Assembly (NCBI RefSeq): GCF_030696885.1
Contig: NZ_JAUYRI010000007.1
Location: 62,001 to 126,000 of the forward strand
DNA from: Thiobacillus sp.
GTDB taxonomy: Bacteria > Pseudomonadota > Gammaproteobacteria > Burkholderiales > Thiobacillaceae
Length of the DNA: 64,000 nt
Direction: 5' to 3'
Positions 8,640-19,619 of the stretch are shown in pieces. The first letter of the stretch is position 1. Every line of letters begins with the position of its first letter. A program made the position numbers and the translations under genes. The notes under the pieces were generated by a model that did not search any database, was not told the origin of the DNA, and saw nothing but the letters and a program-made list of their open reading frames with translations.

Positions 8640-11600
8640 GTGTCTGAACAGTCCCCTTTCGCGTTGCGATCCATTTTGCTGCCTGCCGTCCTGCAAGTGG
8701 AGGACCAGGCGCCTTGCTTTGGAACTATCGCCAGCCTGTCGGAACAGGGTCTGTCTTTCGATTTCCGGGGTGAGCCCCTTTCGCAGCGTTCAGTCGGCCT
8801 GACTGCCCAACTGGACTTCGACCTGCAGGACAAGCACCATTCCTGCAAGGGCCTGATCGTCAATATTCAAGGCGGGCGGGCGCTGCTCTCATTGCGAAGC
8901 ATGCCCTCGGCTATCGTAGCCGCACTGCAATCCGCCCCTCGTCACGGCGGTTCAACCCTGACCGCACGTCTTTCCAGCCTGCAGGTTCAGCAGGGGTGCC
9001 ATGCGTCATTCATGGAAAACATGAAAGCGGTGGTAGACGATTTTTATGCTTTGTTACCGGAGCAGATCCAGCTAAGCGTTCAGCCTGAGGAGGCGAACGA
9101 CCCAGCCGGGATGAGCCAACTGCAGAAAGACCTGGTCCGACTGCGGCCGCAGTTCACCCGGTGGTTCACCCAAGCTTACCCGATGCACCCCGAATTGCGG
9201 GGCAGCGTCCCGGCCGCGTCGCCAGCCAACGCCACAGACCCGATCGACATGGCACGGGTGGATGACTGGATTCGGCGCACTACCATTGCACAAAAAGCGG
9301 TCGAATCCCTCGGCACACTGCTGGAGGCATTCGACCTCCACTACAGCAACCTGCTGAACAGCGGCGGAAAGCGCGCAAGCCATCCCTTCCAACTGGATGC
9401 CTTACTCAGCGTTCTGGCAGACCTGCTCGAACCGCTGAAAATTGCCCCGGACAAGCAGATTGTCTGCTACGAGCTGATGGCGCGGGCGTTTACAAAGCAT
9501 GCGGTTTCCCTCTACCAGTCCCTGCTCGATATCGTCGGCGATGCCCCACCCGAGCTCATTCATCACCCACAACAAATCACCAGCCTGGAAGAATGGCTAA
9601 AGCTCTTCGCAGCAGGTGCGGCCCCGGGAGCCGAGAGCGAAAACGCGGACGCCAACGCATCGAGCCGTATCAATGAACTGTCAGCCTTGCTGGGCAGGCT
9701 CACGAACACCCTCGGTGAACTGAACCTGCACCTGCCCATACCCCCGTCTTCCGAGACTGGCGGCGTAGTACCCTCCGGCATGCTGGTCCCTGCCATGCTG
9801 GCCCGCGACCGTATATTCGGGCGTTTTCTGCCGGCCACGACGGGGCTCCTCGATGCAGGCAACCTGCTGCTGCTCGACCCGGCGCGCCTTGCTGCAGGTT
9901 CGGGCATGAGCGCCGTCGGGAAGGTGCTCGGTGGTCTGACCGATCTAGACAATGCTGCATTGCAGGGCCTGCATGCCTTGATGCGGCAACCCCCCCCGAT
10001 CGATCCCGGTCCTGAAAAGCTTGGCCAGGCGTCCCAGGTTCGGGCCCTGATGCTGCAAGCCCAGGGTTTGCTGCTGGAATACACGCTCAACGGCCTTACC
10101 TATGAATCACAGCCGGACCATCCCGCCTGGACACTGATCAACGCGCTCGACGCCCTGCACCAGGGTGCCGACGACCGCGGCCAATTTCTTGATCCCGCGC
10201 TTCACCATGGGATCAGCCTATCCATGCAGTGGCTGCTGGGGCAGGAGAACGTCGATGCCGCGCTCGAGCAAATCGACCGACTGCTGCTGAAGATCAACAC
10301 GCAACTGCAGGAAGCGCGGCAATCTCGGCGGGAACAGCATCTAAAAACGCTGGGGTCCCTGATACTGGACTCTTCCCTCATCGGCACCGCATGGTGCGTC
10401 GTCAAGCAGGGCGATGTAGCGATCCCCTATGAAGTGCTGGGCACGCATGAAGACACCTTGTACCTGCTCAACCGATCCGCCACCGTGCTGCTGGACATTC
10501 CGGTTGAGCGCTTCCTCCAGCAACTGGACAGCGGTCAGATCGAGGAAGCTGAAAGTTTCGACGAACCCTTTCTGGAGCGTATTGCAGATGCAACGCTCAC
10601 GGCCAGCCTGAATGCCGTCCATGCCTTTACATGGCAGGATCCCGCCAGCGGCTGTCTCAAGCGCAATGCCCTGATGGATGAACTGGAGCGGCGCCTCGCT
10701 CATCCGGTCACCGAGCCCCCCACGTTTTGTGCGCTGATTGAAATCCCCACCATGCGGCCCAGCCTGTCTTCCTTGCCCGGCGACGAGCTCGCGGTCATGC
10801 AAAAGCGCACCGGGGAAATCATTTTGAACGCGCTGGAAAACGGCGAACGCTGCGGTCGCCTGAGCGATGTCTCTTTCATGCTGGTGTTTGCTCCCCAGGA
10901 TCCGGAGGGACTAGCAACCCGGCTTTCGCAGCTCAAGATCGATATGGAAAGCCTGCATGCAGAATGGAAGATGATCGGGGCGGTCGTACCGCTGCTTGGC
11001 GAGGAGGCTTCGCTCGCGCCATCAAGCGTTTTGCGCCGGGCCAACCAGGCTTGCACTCCGCTACGCCAGCATGCCGGATTCGATCTCTCTTGCCTGAGCA
11101 ACGTACCTCCGGTGTCCAACCAGATTGATCCGCTGCCGTTTTCCTCGCTTTATTTGCGCTGCCAGAAAATAGCTTCCTGCGACAAAAGCGCACCGTCACA
11201 TTATGAAATTTTGCTGGGCGTCGACGAGGCTCTGGTCCCCTCCCACACCACCCAGAGCTTTGTTGTCATGGCTGAGCAGACAGACCGCATCCATGCTCTG
11301 GACACATGGGTGCTGAAAACCGTTCTTGAATGGATGGGTAGCAACGCAGCCGGGCTGGACAAACTAAGCGGCCTGTCGGTCAATGTATCTGGCAACAGCC
11401 TAACGCTGACGCATCATGTCGACGCCATGATCAGCCTGCTCTCCGACCACCCCCATCTGACCAGCAAGCTCATCATCGAGGTCACCGAGACGGCTGCCAT
11501 CGACAACATGGACGTAGCCGTGCGTTCGCTGCGCAAACTGCGCGCGCTGGGATGCCGGATCGCACTGGATGATTTTGGCAGCGGCTACAGTTCCTATAGC

Positions 11601-11852
11601 TATGTGCGCAGCCTGCCGCTGGACTACCTGAAGATCGACGGCACCTATATCCGCAACATCCTCACCGACAAGACCGACCAGGCACTGACCGCATCCATGG
11701 TGGATGTCGCCCATGCCCTCGGGCTCAAGGTCATCGCCGAATACGTCGACAGCGAGGCCACCTACGCCTGGCTAAAAGAGCTCGGCGTGGATTACGTCCA
11801 GGGCTACTGGGTGCACAAACCGGAGCCGCTCAACACCCTGGTCCTGAACTAG
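8640..11852 (+). CDS. Large cyclic-di-GMP-related protein: PilZ-like/DUF1631 N-terminus, degenerate GGDEF, EAL
   Basis: The 1070-residue protein starts at a GTG. Residues 1-95 resemble a PilZ-type barrel, and about 100-600 are helical and look like DUF1631. About 660-810 are a decayed GGDEF domain: the signature position reads GRLSDVSF near residue 741, so no cyclase activity is expected. The C-terminus (850-1065) is an EAL domain retaining Glu in EILL (near 855), NVSG, EVTET, DDFGSG (near 976), LKIDG, AEYVD and QGY. The Arg that normally follows EALL is replaced by Gly. It may be a weak phosphodiesterase or a cyclic-di-GMP receptor. Its stop overlaps the convergent yidC stop in the bases CTAG. 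Confidence 0.88.
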   Translation: MSEQSPFALRSILLPAVLQVEDQAPCFGTIASLSEQGLSFDFRGEPLSQRSVGLTAQLDFDLQDKHHSCKGLIVNIQGGRALLSLRSMPSAIVAALQSAPRHGGSTLTARLSSLQVQQGCHASFMENMKAVVDDFYALLPEQIQLSVQPEEANDPAGMSQLQKDLVRLRPQFTRWFTQAYPMHPELRGSVPAASPANATDPIDMARVDDWIRRTTIAQKAVESLGTLLEAFDLHYSNLLNSGGKRASHPFQLDALLSVLADLLEPLKIAPDKQIVCYELMARAFTKHAVSLYQSLLDIVGDAPPELIHHPQQITSLEEWLKLFAAGAAPGAESENADANASSRINELSALLGRLTNTLGELNLHLPIPPSSETGGVVPSGMLVPAMLARDRIFGRFLPATTGLLDAGNLLLLDPARLAAGSGMSAVGKVLGGLTDLDNAALQGLHALMRQPPPIDPGPEKLGQASQVRALMLQAQGLLLEYTLNGLTYESQPDHPAWTLINALDALHQGADDRGQFLDPALHHGISLSMQWLLGQENVDAALEQIDRLLLKINTQLQEARQSRREQHLKTLGSLILDSSLIGTAWCVVKQGDVAIPYEVLGTHEDTLYLLNRSATVLLDIPVERFLQQLDSGQIEEAESFDEPFLERIADATLTASLNAVHAFTWQDPASGCLKRNALMDELERRLAHPVTEPPTFCALIEIPTMRPSLSSLPGDELAVMQKRTGEIILNALENGERCGRLSDVSFMLVFAPQDPEGLATRLSQLKIDMESLHAEWKMIGAVVPLLGEEASLAPSSVLRRANQACTPLRQHAGFDLSCLSNVPPVSNQIDPLPFSSLYLRCQKIASCDKSAPSHYEILLGVDEALVPSHTTQSFVVMAEQTDRIHALDTWVLKTVLEWMGSNAAGLDKLSGLSVNVSGNSLTLTHHVDAMISLLSDHPHLTSKLIIEVTETAAIDNMDVAVRSLRKLRALGCRIALDDFGSGYSSYSYVRSLPLDYLKIDGTYIRNILTDKTDQALTASMVDVAHALGLKVIAEYVDSEATYAWLKELGVDYVQGYWVHKPEPLNTLVLN

Positions 11853-13489
11853 TCCTTCGCCTTGTGGGCCGGGGCGCCCTCGACCTGCCGGTTGATCGCC
11901 CATTGCTGCGCAATGGACAGGATGTTGTTGACCACCCAGTACAGCACCAGGCCGGCCGGGAAGAACACAAACATCACGGTGAACGCAACCGGCATGATCA
12001 TCATGATCTTGGCCTGCATCGGGTCCATCGGCTGTGGGTTCAGCTTGACCTGCAGGATCGAGGTGATGCCCATCAGGATCGGCAGGATGAACCAGGGATC
12101 CGGCGCGGTCAGGTCGGTGATCCAGCCCAGCCAGGGCGCGCCGCGCATTTCCACCGCGGCCAGCAGCACCCAGTACAGCGCGATGAACACCGGGATCTGG
12201 ATCAGGATCGGCAGACAGCCGCCGAGCGGATTGATCTTCTCGGTCTTGTACATCTCCGCCATCGCCTGATGCAGCTTGGCGCGGTCGTCGCCGTAGGTGT
12301 CCTTCAACAGCTTCAGCCGCGGGGTCAGCTTCTTCATCTTGGCCATCGACTTGTAGCCCGCGGCCGACAGCGGATACAGCGCCAGCTTGATCAGGATGGT
12401 CAGGATAATGATGGCCCAGCCCCAGTTGCCAACGATGCGCTCGATCTTTTCCAGCGCCCAGAAAATCGGGTAGGCAAGCGGCGTCAGCCAGCCATAGTCG
12501 CGTGACAGCTCGAGGCCTGGCGCAATCTTTTCCAGCGCGGTCTGGGTTTGCGGACCGGCATACAGGGGGACCGTAAAGGTCTTCTGCTGGCCGGGTTCGA
12601 GCGTGCCTTCGGCGAGAATCACGCCGGCGGCATACAGACCTTCGCCCAGCGAGCGGGTGTAGTACTCACGCTTGACGTTGCCCTGGGGCAGCCAAGCCGA
12701 CACGAAGTGATGCTGCACCAGACCGACCCAGCCATTGTCGGCACTTTTCTCGAAATCGGCCTTGCCTTCCTGGATGTCCTTGAACGCGACTTTCTGGAAC
12801 TTGCGCGCATCCGTATAGAACGCCGGGCCGGTGTAGGTATAGAGGAAGAAGGATTCGCCGCGCGGCGCTTCGCCGTGACGCGTGAACTGGTAGTAGGGCG
12901 TCAGGTCGATCGGCTTGTCACCGCCGTTGATGACGCGGGTCTGCACACTGACCTGATAGCTGCCGCGCTTGAAAATATAGGTTTTTTCGACCCGCACACC
13001 CGTGGCGGGGTCGCTCCATACCAGCGGCACCTGCAACTGCGCCGCACCGCCAGCCAGACGATAGGTGCCCGGGTTGAGTTCGAACACGCTGCGGTGCGTC
13101 GGCAGGCCTTCGCCGACCAGACCGCTTTGCGCCAGATAGGGCCGCGTCGCGCTGTCTTCGAACAGGGTCAGGATCTGGTTTTTGTCTTCCGTCTCACGAT
13201 AGGTCAGCAGCTTCAGCTCGCGCAGGTCGCCGCCATTGGCGTCGATGCTGGCGCGCAGCACATCGGTTTCCACTACGGCCCGCTGGCCCTTGGCAAAGCC
13301 ACTGGTCGGCGCCGCTGCCGGGGCGGGCGGCGCATTCAGCGCCTGGGTTGGCGTCGGCGCCCCGGTGGCGGGTGCGCTGGCGGTGGTGGGCGTTTCAGGC
13401 ACCGGCGCATTCTGGTCCTGCCAGGCCTCCCACAGCAAAAGCAGCGTGAAGGAAAAGACGATGAAAAGAATCAGCCGCTGGTTATCCAT
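11849..13489 (-). CDS. yidC: Membrane protein insertase YidC
   Basis: The 546-residue protein begins MDNQRLILFIVFSF with the first membrane helix. It then has a proline/alanine linker, the large periplasmic P1 domain and the conserved C-terminal five-helix insertase core (segments around WGWAIIILTILIK and MKKLTPRLKLLK). It inserts proteins into the inner membrane alone or with SecYEG. The ATG at 13489 was chosen because it starts the first helix; an upstream in-frame extension would run into rnpA. The gene lies 16 bases after rnpA, and no yidD is present between them. Confidence 0.97.
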   Translation of the reverse strand: MDNQRLILFIVFSFTLLLLWEAWQDQNAPVPETPTTASAPATGAPTPTQALNAPPAPAAAPTSGFAKGQRAVVETDVLRASIDANGGDLRELKLLTYRETEDKNQILTLFEDSATRPYLAQSGLVGEGLPTHRSVFELNPGTYRLAGGAAQLQVPLVWSDPATGVRVEKTYIFKRGSYQVSVQTRVINGGDKPIDLTPYYQFTRHGEAPRGESFFLYTYTGPAFYTDARKFQKVAFKDIQEGKADFEKSADNGWVGLVQHHFVSAWLPQGNVKREYYTRSLGEGLYAAGVILAEGTLEPGQQKTFTVPLYAGPQTQTALEKIAPGLELSRDYGWLTPLAYPIFWALEKIERIVGNWGWAIIILTILIKLALYPLSAAGYKSMAKMKKLTPRLKLLKDTYGDDRAKLHQAMAEMYKTEKINPLGGCLPILIQIPVFIALYWVLLAAVEMRGAPWLGWITDLTAPDPWFILPILMGITSILQVKLNPQPMDPMQAKIMMIMPVAFTVMFVFFPAGLVLYWVVNNILSIAQQWAINRQVEGAPAHKAKD

Positions 13490-13505
13490 TGAGACGGGAC
13501 GCGTT

Positions 13506-13892
13506 TTAGTTGGAGGAGGGATCCGGCACGACATCGGCCGCCGGTGCGGTAGGCCATTTTGCCATGGCGCGCTCACCCGCACGTTTAAAGGTGCGTGACA
13601 GATCGCGCGCCTCGTCGCCGGCGACCGGTTTGGCGATCAGTCGAACGACGAAATCGCAGGCGGGCAACGTCGGCAGCATCTCCCGGAAACTTTCGCGCAC
13701 GCAGCGCTTGACGCGGTTGCGGTCAACCGCGCGTGCGAGCAGGCGCTTGGCGATCACCATGCCCAATCGGGGATAGCCCACCTGGTTGGGACAGGCCATG
13801 ACCACGATGCTGTCAGTGCGCGCACGCTGATTGCGGGCAAACACCCGGGCGAAATCGGCCGGGCGGACGAGGCGCGCGTCGTGCAGGCGCAC
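13506..13892 (-). CDS. rnpA: Ribonuclease P protein component
   Basis: The basic 128-residue protein carries the RnpA signature RLLARAVDRNRVKRCVRESFR, shown here as RAVDRNRVKRCVRESFR, and the motif RLGMVIAKR. It binds the RNase P RNA and helps process tRNA 5' ends. The start is a GTG at 13892; a GGAGG sits almost directly against it, and the only other upstream in-frame signal is the rpmH stop region, so the exact initiation site is a little uncertain. The C-terminal tail is alanine/proline-rich and slightly longer than usual. It is co-transcribed with rpmH. Confidence 0.95.
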   Translation of the reverse strand: MRLHDARLVRPADFARVFARNQRARTDSIVVMACPNQVGYPRLGMVIAKRLLARAVDRNRVKRCVRESFREMLPTLPACDFVVRLIAKPVAGDEARDLSRTFKRAGERAMAKWPTAPAADVVPDPSSN

Positions 13893-13922
13893 GCCTCCGG
13901 TTTTGCCGGGATGCGTGTCGAT

Positions 13923-14057
13923 TTAGACAGCCAGGCGGGTGCGGCCCTTGGCGCGGCGCGCGTTGATCACGGCGCGGCCGGCCTTGGTTTTCATGCGGGC
14001 GCGAAAACCATGGGTGCGCTTGCGGCGAACGGTAGACGGCTGGTAAGTGCGTTTCAT
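13923..14057 (-). CDS. rpmH: 50S ribosomal protein L34
   Basis: The 44-codon gene translates to a very basic protein beginning [19 protein letters not shown] and ending in GRTRLAV, which is L34 at its standard length. It lies directly upstream of rnpA on the minus strand and diverges from dnaA, the classical arrangement at the origin. Confidence 0.97.
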   Translation of the reverse strand: MKRTYQPSTVRRKRTHGFRARMKTKAGRAVINARRAKGRTRLAV

Positions 14058-14139
14058 GTCGAGTCCTTTCTAAGGCTGCTGGCCGGTTCCGCACGGGCAA
14101 GAGCCGGCCAGCACTAAAAAATCTGTTGAAAAACCGCAT

Positions 14140-14169
14140 ATTAGACATTCCCGACCCCGGTGCTGTCAA
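14140..14169 (-). promoter_or_regulatory. Sigma-70-type promoter for rpmH-rnpA
   Basis: On the minus strand a perfect TTGACA (plus-strand bases 14164-14169) is followed by an 18-base spacer and TCTAAT (14140-14145), a five-of-six match to the -10 consensus. It reads toward rpmH with a leader of about 75 bases. Confidence 0.7.
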
Positions 14170-14211
14170 GCGCGTGCAGCCAGGCGGCCTGCGCGCCGGG
14201 GTTCTTCCGCC

Positions 14212-14220
14212 TGTGGATAA
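14212..14220 (-). promoter_or_regulatory. DnaA box upstream of dnaA
   Basis: TGTGGATAA is the exact reverse complement of the consensus DnaA box TTATCCACA. It lies 69 bases before the dnaA start, in the rpmH-dnaA divergent region, where it could serve autoregulation of dnaA or form part of the origin. Confidence 0.8.
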
Positions 14221-14288
14221 CCTCGCCGAAGGGGAGTAAGATTCGTCGCTTGAATCTCATGCCGCTTACCCCTTCCCGCCCATCGACT

Positions 14289-15626
14289 ATGGATTCCTTC
14301 TGGGACCTTTGCCAAGAGCGCTTTCGCGCCAGTTTGACCCAGCAGCAATTCAGCACGTGGATCAAGCCCCTGGTGTTTGAAGACGCGGGCGGTGAGGTGC
14401 GGATCCTCGCGCCCAACCACTTCGTGATGGACTGGGTGCGCGAAAAATTCGCTGAACACATCGACGGCTGGGCCCAGGAATTCTACGCCCGTCCGGTCTC
14501 GATCCATTATGCGCTGGGCAAAAAGGCGACCGCCCCGCGGACTGCGGCGCCGGCGCCTGCCGGCGTTGCGCGGGTGCCGGCCGCCCCGGCGCCGCCTGCG
14601 GTCGGCGGCATGCGCATCAATCCGGCCTTTTCGTTCGACAACTTCGTTTCCGGCCGGGCCAACCAGCTGGCGCGGGCCGCGGCCCTGCAGATTGCCGACA
14701 ACCCCGGTACCGCCTACAACCCGCTGTTTGTCTATGGCGGCGTTGGCCTCGGCAAGACCCACCTGCTGCAGGCCATCGGCAACACCGTGCGCCAGGCCAA
14801 CCCCGACGCGCGCATCAGCTATATCCACGCCAACGATTATGTCGACGACGTGGTCAAGGCCTATTTGAACAAGCAGTTCGACGACCTCAAGCGACGCTAC
14901 ATGTCGCTCGACCTGCTGCTGGTCGACGACATCCAGTTCCTGGCCAAGAAGGACCGCACCCAGGAAGAGTTCTTCTATGTGTTCAACTCGCTGATCGAGA
15001 ACAAGAAGCAGATCGTCATCACCTGCGACACCTTCCCCAAGGAAATCACCGGGCTCGACGATCGCCTGAAATCGCGTTTCGCCTGGGGTCTGACCGTGGC
15101 GGTGGAGCCGCCCGAGCTGGAAATGCGGGTCGCCATCCTGCTGGCCAAGGCACAAGCCGAAAACATCAAGCTCGACGAGAACGTCGCCTTCTTCATTGCC
15201 AAGCAGGTGCGTTCCAACGTGCGCGAACTCGAGGGCGCGCTCAAAAGAGTAATCGCCTTCTCGCGCTTCCACGAAAAGCCGATCTCGCTGGAGCTGGTGA
15301 AGGAGGCGCTGCGCGACCTGATCGCCTCGACTTCGCGCATCGTCTCGATTGAGAACATCCAGAAGACCGTCGCCGACTTCTACAAGATCAAGGTCGCCGA
15401 CATGTTTTCGAAGAAGCGCACGCGCAACCTGGCGCGTCCCCGCCAGATTGCGATGGCGCTGTCCAAGGAACTGACCAACCAGAGCCTGCCGGAAATCGGC
15501 GAGTCCTTCGGCGGGCGCGACCACACCACGGTGATCCACGCCTGCCGTAAAGTGGCCGAGCTGCGTGAGACCGAAGCGGATATCGGGCGCGATTATCTGG
15601 TGTTGCTACAAAGCCTGACAGGCTGA
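14289..15626 (+). CDS. dnaA: Chromosomal replication initiator protein DnaA
   Basis: The 445-residue protein has the N-terminal DnaB-interaction domain ([12 protein letters not shown]), a proline/alanine linker, and an AAA+ domain with Walker [10 protein letters not shown] (about residue 150) and Walker [10 protein letters not shown]. The C-terminal DNA-binding domain carries the signature [15 protein letters not shown]. It binds DnaA boxes and melts the origin. The ATG at 14289 was chosen because it begins the conserved N-terminus; the open frame extends 43 codons further upstream without homology. DnaA boxes are found both before and after the gene. Confidence 0.98.
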   Translation: MDSFWDLCQERFRASLTQQQFSTWIKPLVFEDAGGEVRILAPNHFVMDWVREKFAEHIDGWAQEFYARPVSIHYALGKKATAPRTAAPAPAGVARVPAAPAPPAVGGMRINPAFSFDNFVSGRANQLARAAALQIADNPGTAYNPLFVYGGVGLGKTHLLQAIGNTVRQANPDARISYIHANDYVDDVVKAYLNKQFDDLKRRYMSLDLLLVDDIQFLAKKDRTQEEFFYVFNSLIENKKQIVITCDTFPKEITGLDDRLKSRFAWGLTVAVEPPELEMRVAILLAKAQAENIKLDENVAFFIAKQVRSNVRELEGALKRVIAFSRFHEKPISLELVKEALRDLIASTSRIVSIENIQKTVADFYKIKVADMFSKKRTRNLARPRQIAMALSKELTNQSLPEIGESFGGRDHTTVIHACRKVAELRETEADIGRDYLVLLQSLTG

Positions 15627-15634
15627 GGATGAAA

Positions 15635-15643
15635 TGTGGATAA
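15635..15643 (-). promoter_or_regulatory. DnaA box downstream of dnaA
   Basis: TGTGGATAA is an exact consensus DnaA box on the minus strand, nine bases after the dnaA stop. Confidence 0.8.
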
Positions 15644-15756
15644 GACAGGCTCGATCGGCCGGCAAGCGAAAACGCTCCCCAGCTCTCCCGTATCGTACCG
15701 CTTTTGCCCACACCCAATAATGACGACAATGACATGATTCGATTGAGTAAAGAAGC

Positions 15757-15765
15757 TTATCCCCA
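15757..15765 (+). promoter_or_regulatory. Near-consensus DnaA box before dnaN
   Basis: TTATCCCCA differs from TTATCCACA at a single base and lies 41 bases before the dnaN start, next to the A/T-rich segment. Confidence 0.55.
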
Positions 15766-15805
15766 GATTTAGGCCGCCTTTATTACGACTTTCAGGAATA
15801 TATAA

Positions 15806-16909
15806 ATGCTATTAGTACAAAGCGAACGCAATGCCCTGCTGGCTGCCCTGTCGGCAGTTGTGGGCGTGGTGGAACGCCGCCACACCCTGCCCATCCTGTC
15901 CAACCTGCTGCTGGAGAAAAAAGCCGGCAAGTTGACGCTGCTGGCAACCGACCTGGAATTGCAGGTCAGCACCCAGATCGATGCGCCGGGGGGCGAGGAC
16001 TTCGCGATCACCATCGCAGCACGCAAACTGTTCGACATCGTGCGGGCGTTGCCGGACGACGCCAAGCTCAAGCTGGACAGCAAGGACAGCCAGGTCGTGG
16101 TCAGTGCCGGCAAGTCGCGCTTCACGCTGCAAACCTTGCCGGCCGCCGATTTTCCGCGGGTCGAAACCGGCGCCGGCCTGGGTGCTGCGATCCAGCTGCC
16201 GCAAAAAACGCTGAAGCGCCTGCTGCAGCTGGTGCAATTCGCGATGGCGAGCCAGGACATCCGCTATTACCTCAACGGCATGCTGCTGGTGCTGGAAGGC
16301 AAGCAGCTGCGCGTGGTGGCGACCGACGGCCATCGCCTGAGCTATGCCGAAACCGCGCTGGACGCCGAAGTCGAGGCGCGCGAAATCATCATTCCGCGCA
16401 AGACCGTGATGGAATTGTCCAAGCTGCTGGGCGACGTCGACGACGCGGTCGAGCTGCGCATCGGCGCCAACCAGGTCACCTTCACCCTGCCTGGTACCGA
16501 ACTCGTCACCAAGGTGGTCGACGGCAAGTTTCCTGACTACCAGCGCGTCATTCCGGCCAACCAGCCGCGTCACCTCAAGGCCAGGCGTCAGAACGTGATG
16601 CAGGCGCTGCAGCGCGCGGCTATCCTGTCGAACGAAAAATTCCGCGGCGTGCGTCTGGTGATGAGCGAGAACACGCTCGGCATCGTCTGCAACAACAACG
16701 AACAGGAAGAAGCGGCCGACGAAATCGAAGTCAGCTACAACGGCGATCCGCTGGATGTCGGCTTCAACGTGACCTATTTGCTCGACGGCCTGGGCGCTGT
16801 CAATACCGAAGAAATCACGCTGTCGCTGGGCGACGCCAACAGTAGCATGCTGCTTACCAGCGAAGGCGAGCCGGGCTTCAAGTACGTCGTGATGCCGATG
16901 CGGATTTGA
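15806..16909 (+). CDS. dnaN: DNA polymerase III beta sliding clamp
   Basis: The 367-residue protein is a full-length beta clamp with three repeated domains and ends in VMPMRI, the usual C-terminus of the family. The dimer encircles DNA and tethers polymerase III and many repair enzymes. It follows dnaA across the presumed origin and precedes gyrB, as in most bacteria. The ATG at 15806 begins the typical MLLVQSERNALLAAL N-terminus. Confidence 0.98.
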   Translation: MLLVQSERNALLAALSAVVGVVERRHTLPILSNLLLEKKAGKLTLLATDLELQVSTQIDAPGGEDFAITIAARKLFDIVRALPDDAKLKLDSKDSQVVVSAGKSRFTLQTLPAADFPRVETGAGLGAAIQLPQKTLKRLLQLVQFAMASQDIRYYLNGMLLVLEGKQLRVVATDGHRLSYAETALDAEVEAREIIIPRKTVMELSKLLGDVDDAVELRIGANQVTFTLPGTELVTKVVDGKFPDYQRVIPANQPRHLKARRQNVMQALQRAAILSNEKFRGVRLVMSENTLGIVCNNNEQEEAADEIEVSYNGDPLDVGFNVTYLLDGLGAVNTEEITLSLGDANSSMLLTSEGEPGFKYVVMPMRI

Positions 16910-16954
16910 GCGTGCCGGCATGGAAGCCGGCATTGCGTGATGCATGCCTCCTAG

Positions 16955-19465
<2,511 letters not shown>

Positions 19466-19510
19466 CAACCCACCCTCCGCCAGCAAGCGGAATGAGCGAA
19501 AGGGTAGTGG

Positions 19511-19542
19511 AAAGGCCAACCAGAGAAGGTTGGCCTTTTTTT
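19511..19542 (+). terminator. Rho-independent terminator of gyrB
   Basis: An 11-base-pair perfect stem (AAAGGCCAACC with GGTTGGCCTTT, loop AGAGAA) runs into seven consecutive T, 45 bases after the gyrB stop. Confidence 0.93.
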
Positions 19543-19619
19543 CGAGCCCGGGCAGGTGGCTTGTCTGCTACCGGCCAGAAGCTGTCATCTGCGGCCATTC
19601 TCCAAAGCGGCCTCTGCGA

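Larger units (their letters stand above)
15627..15805. other. Candidate replication origin (oriC) in the dnaA-dnaN gap
   Basis: The 179-base gap carries a perfect DnaA box (15635-15643), a near-perfect one (15757-15765), a weak TTGCCCACA (15704-15712), and an A/T-rich segment just before dnaN (about 15775-15810) that could act as the unwinding element. Gene order around it (rpmH, dnaA, dnaN, gyrB) is the classical origin neighbourhood. The perfect box before dnaA could make the origin bipartite. Confidence 0.6.

Noticed and set aside
15704-15712. TTGCCCACA as a further DnaA box
   Set aside because: Only seven of nine bases match, which is common by chance; mentioned but not called as a site.
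16913-16932. TGCCGGC/GCCGGCA hairpin after dnaN as a terminator
   Set aside because: The stem is good but no T-run follows, and dnaN and gyrB are often co-transcribed.
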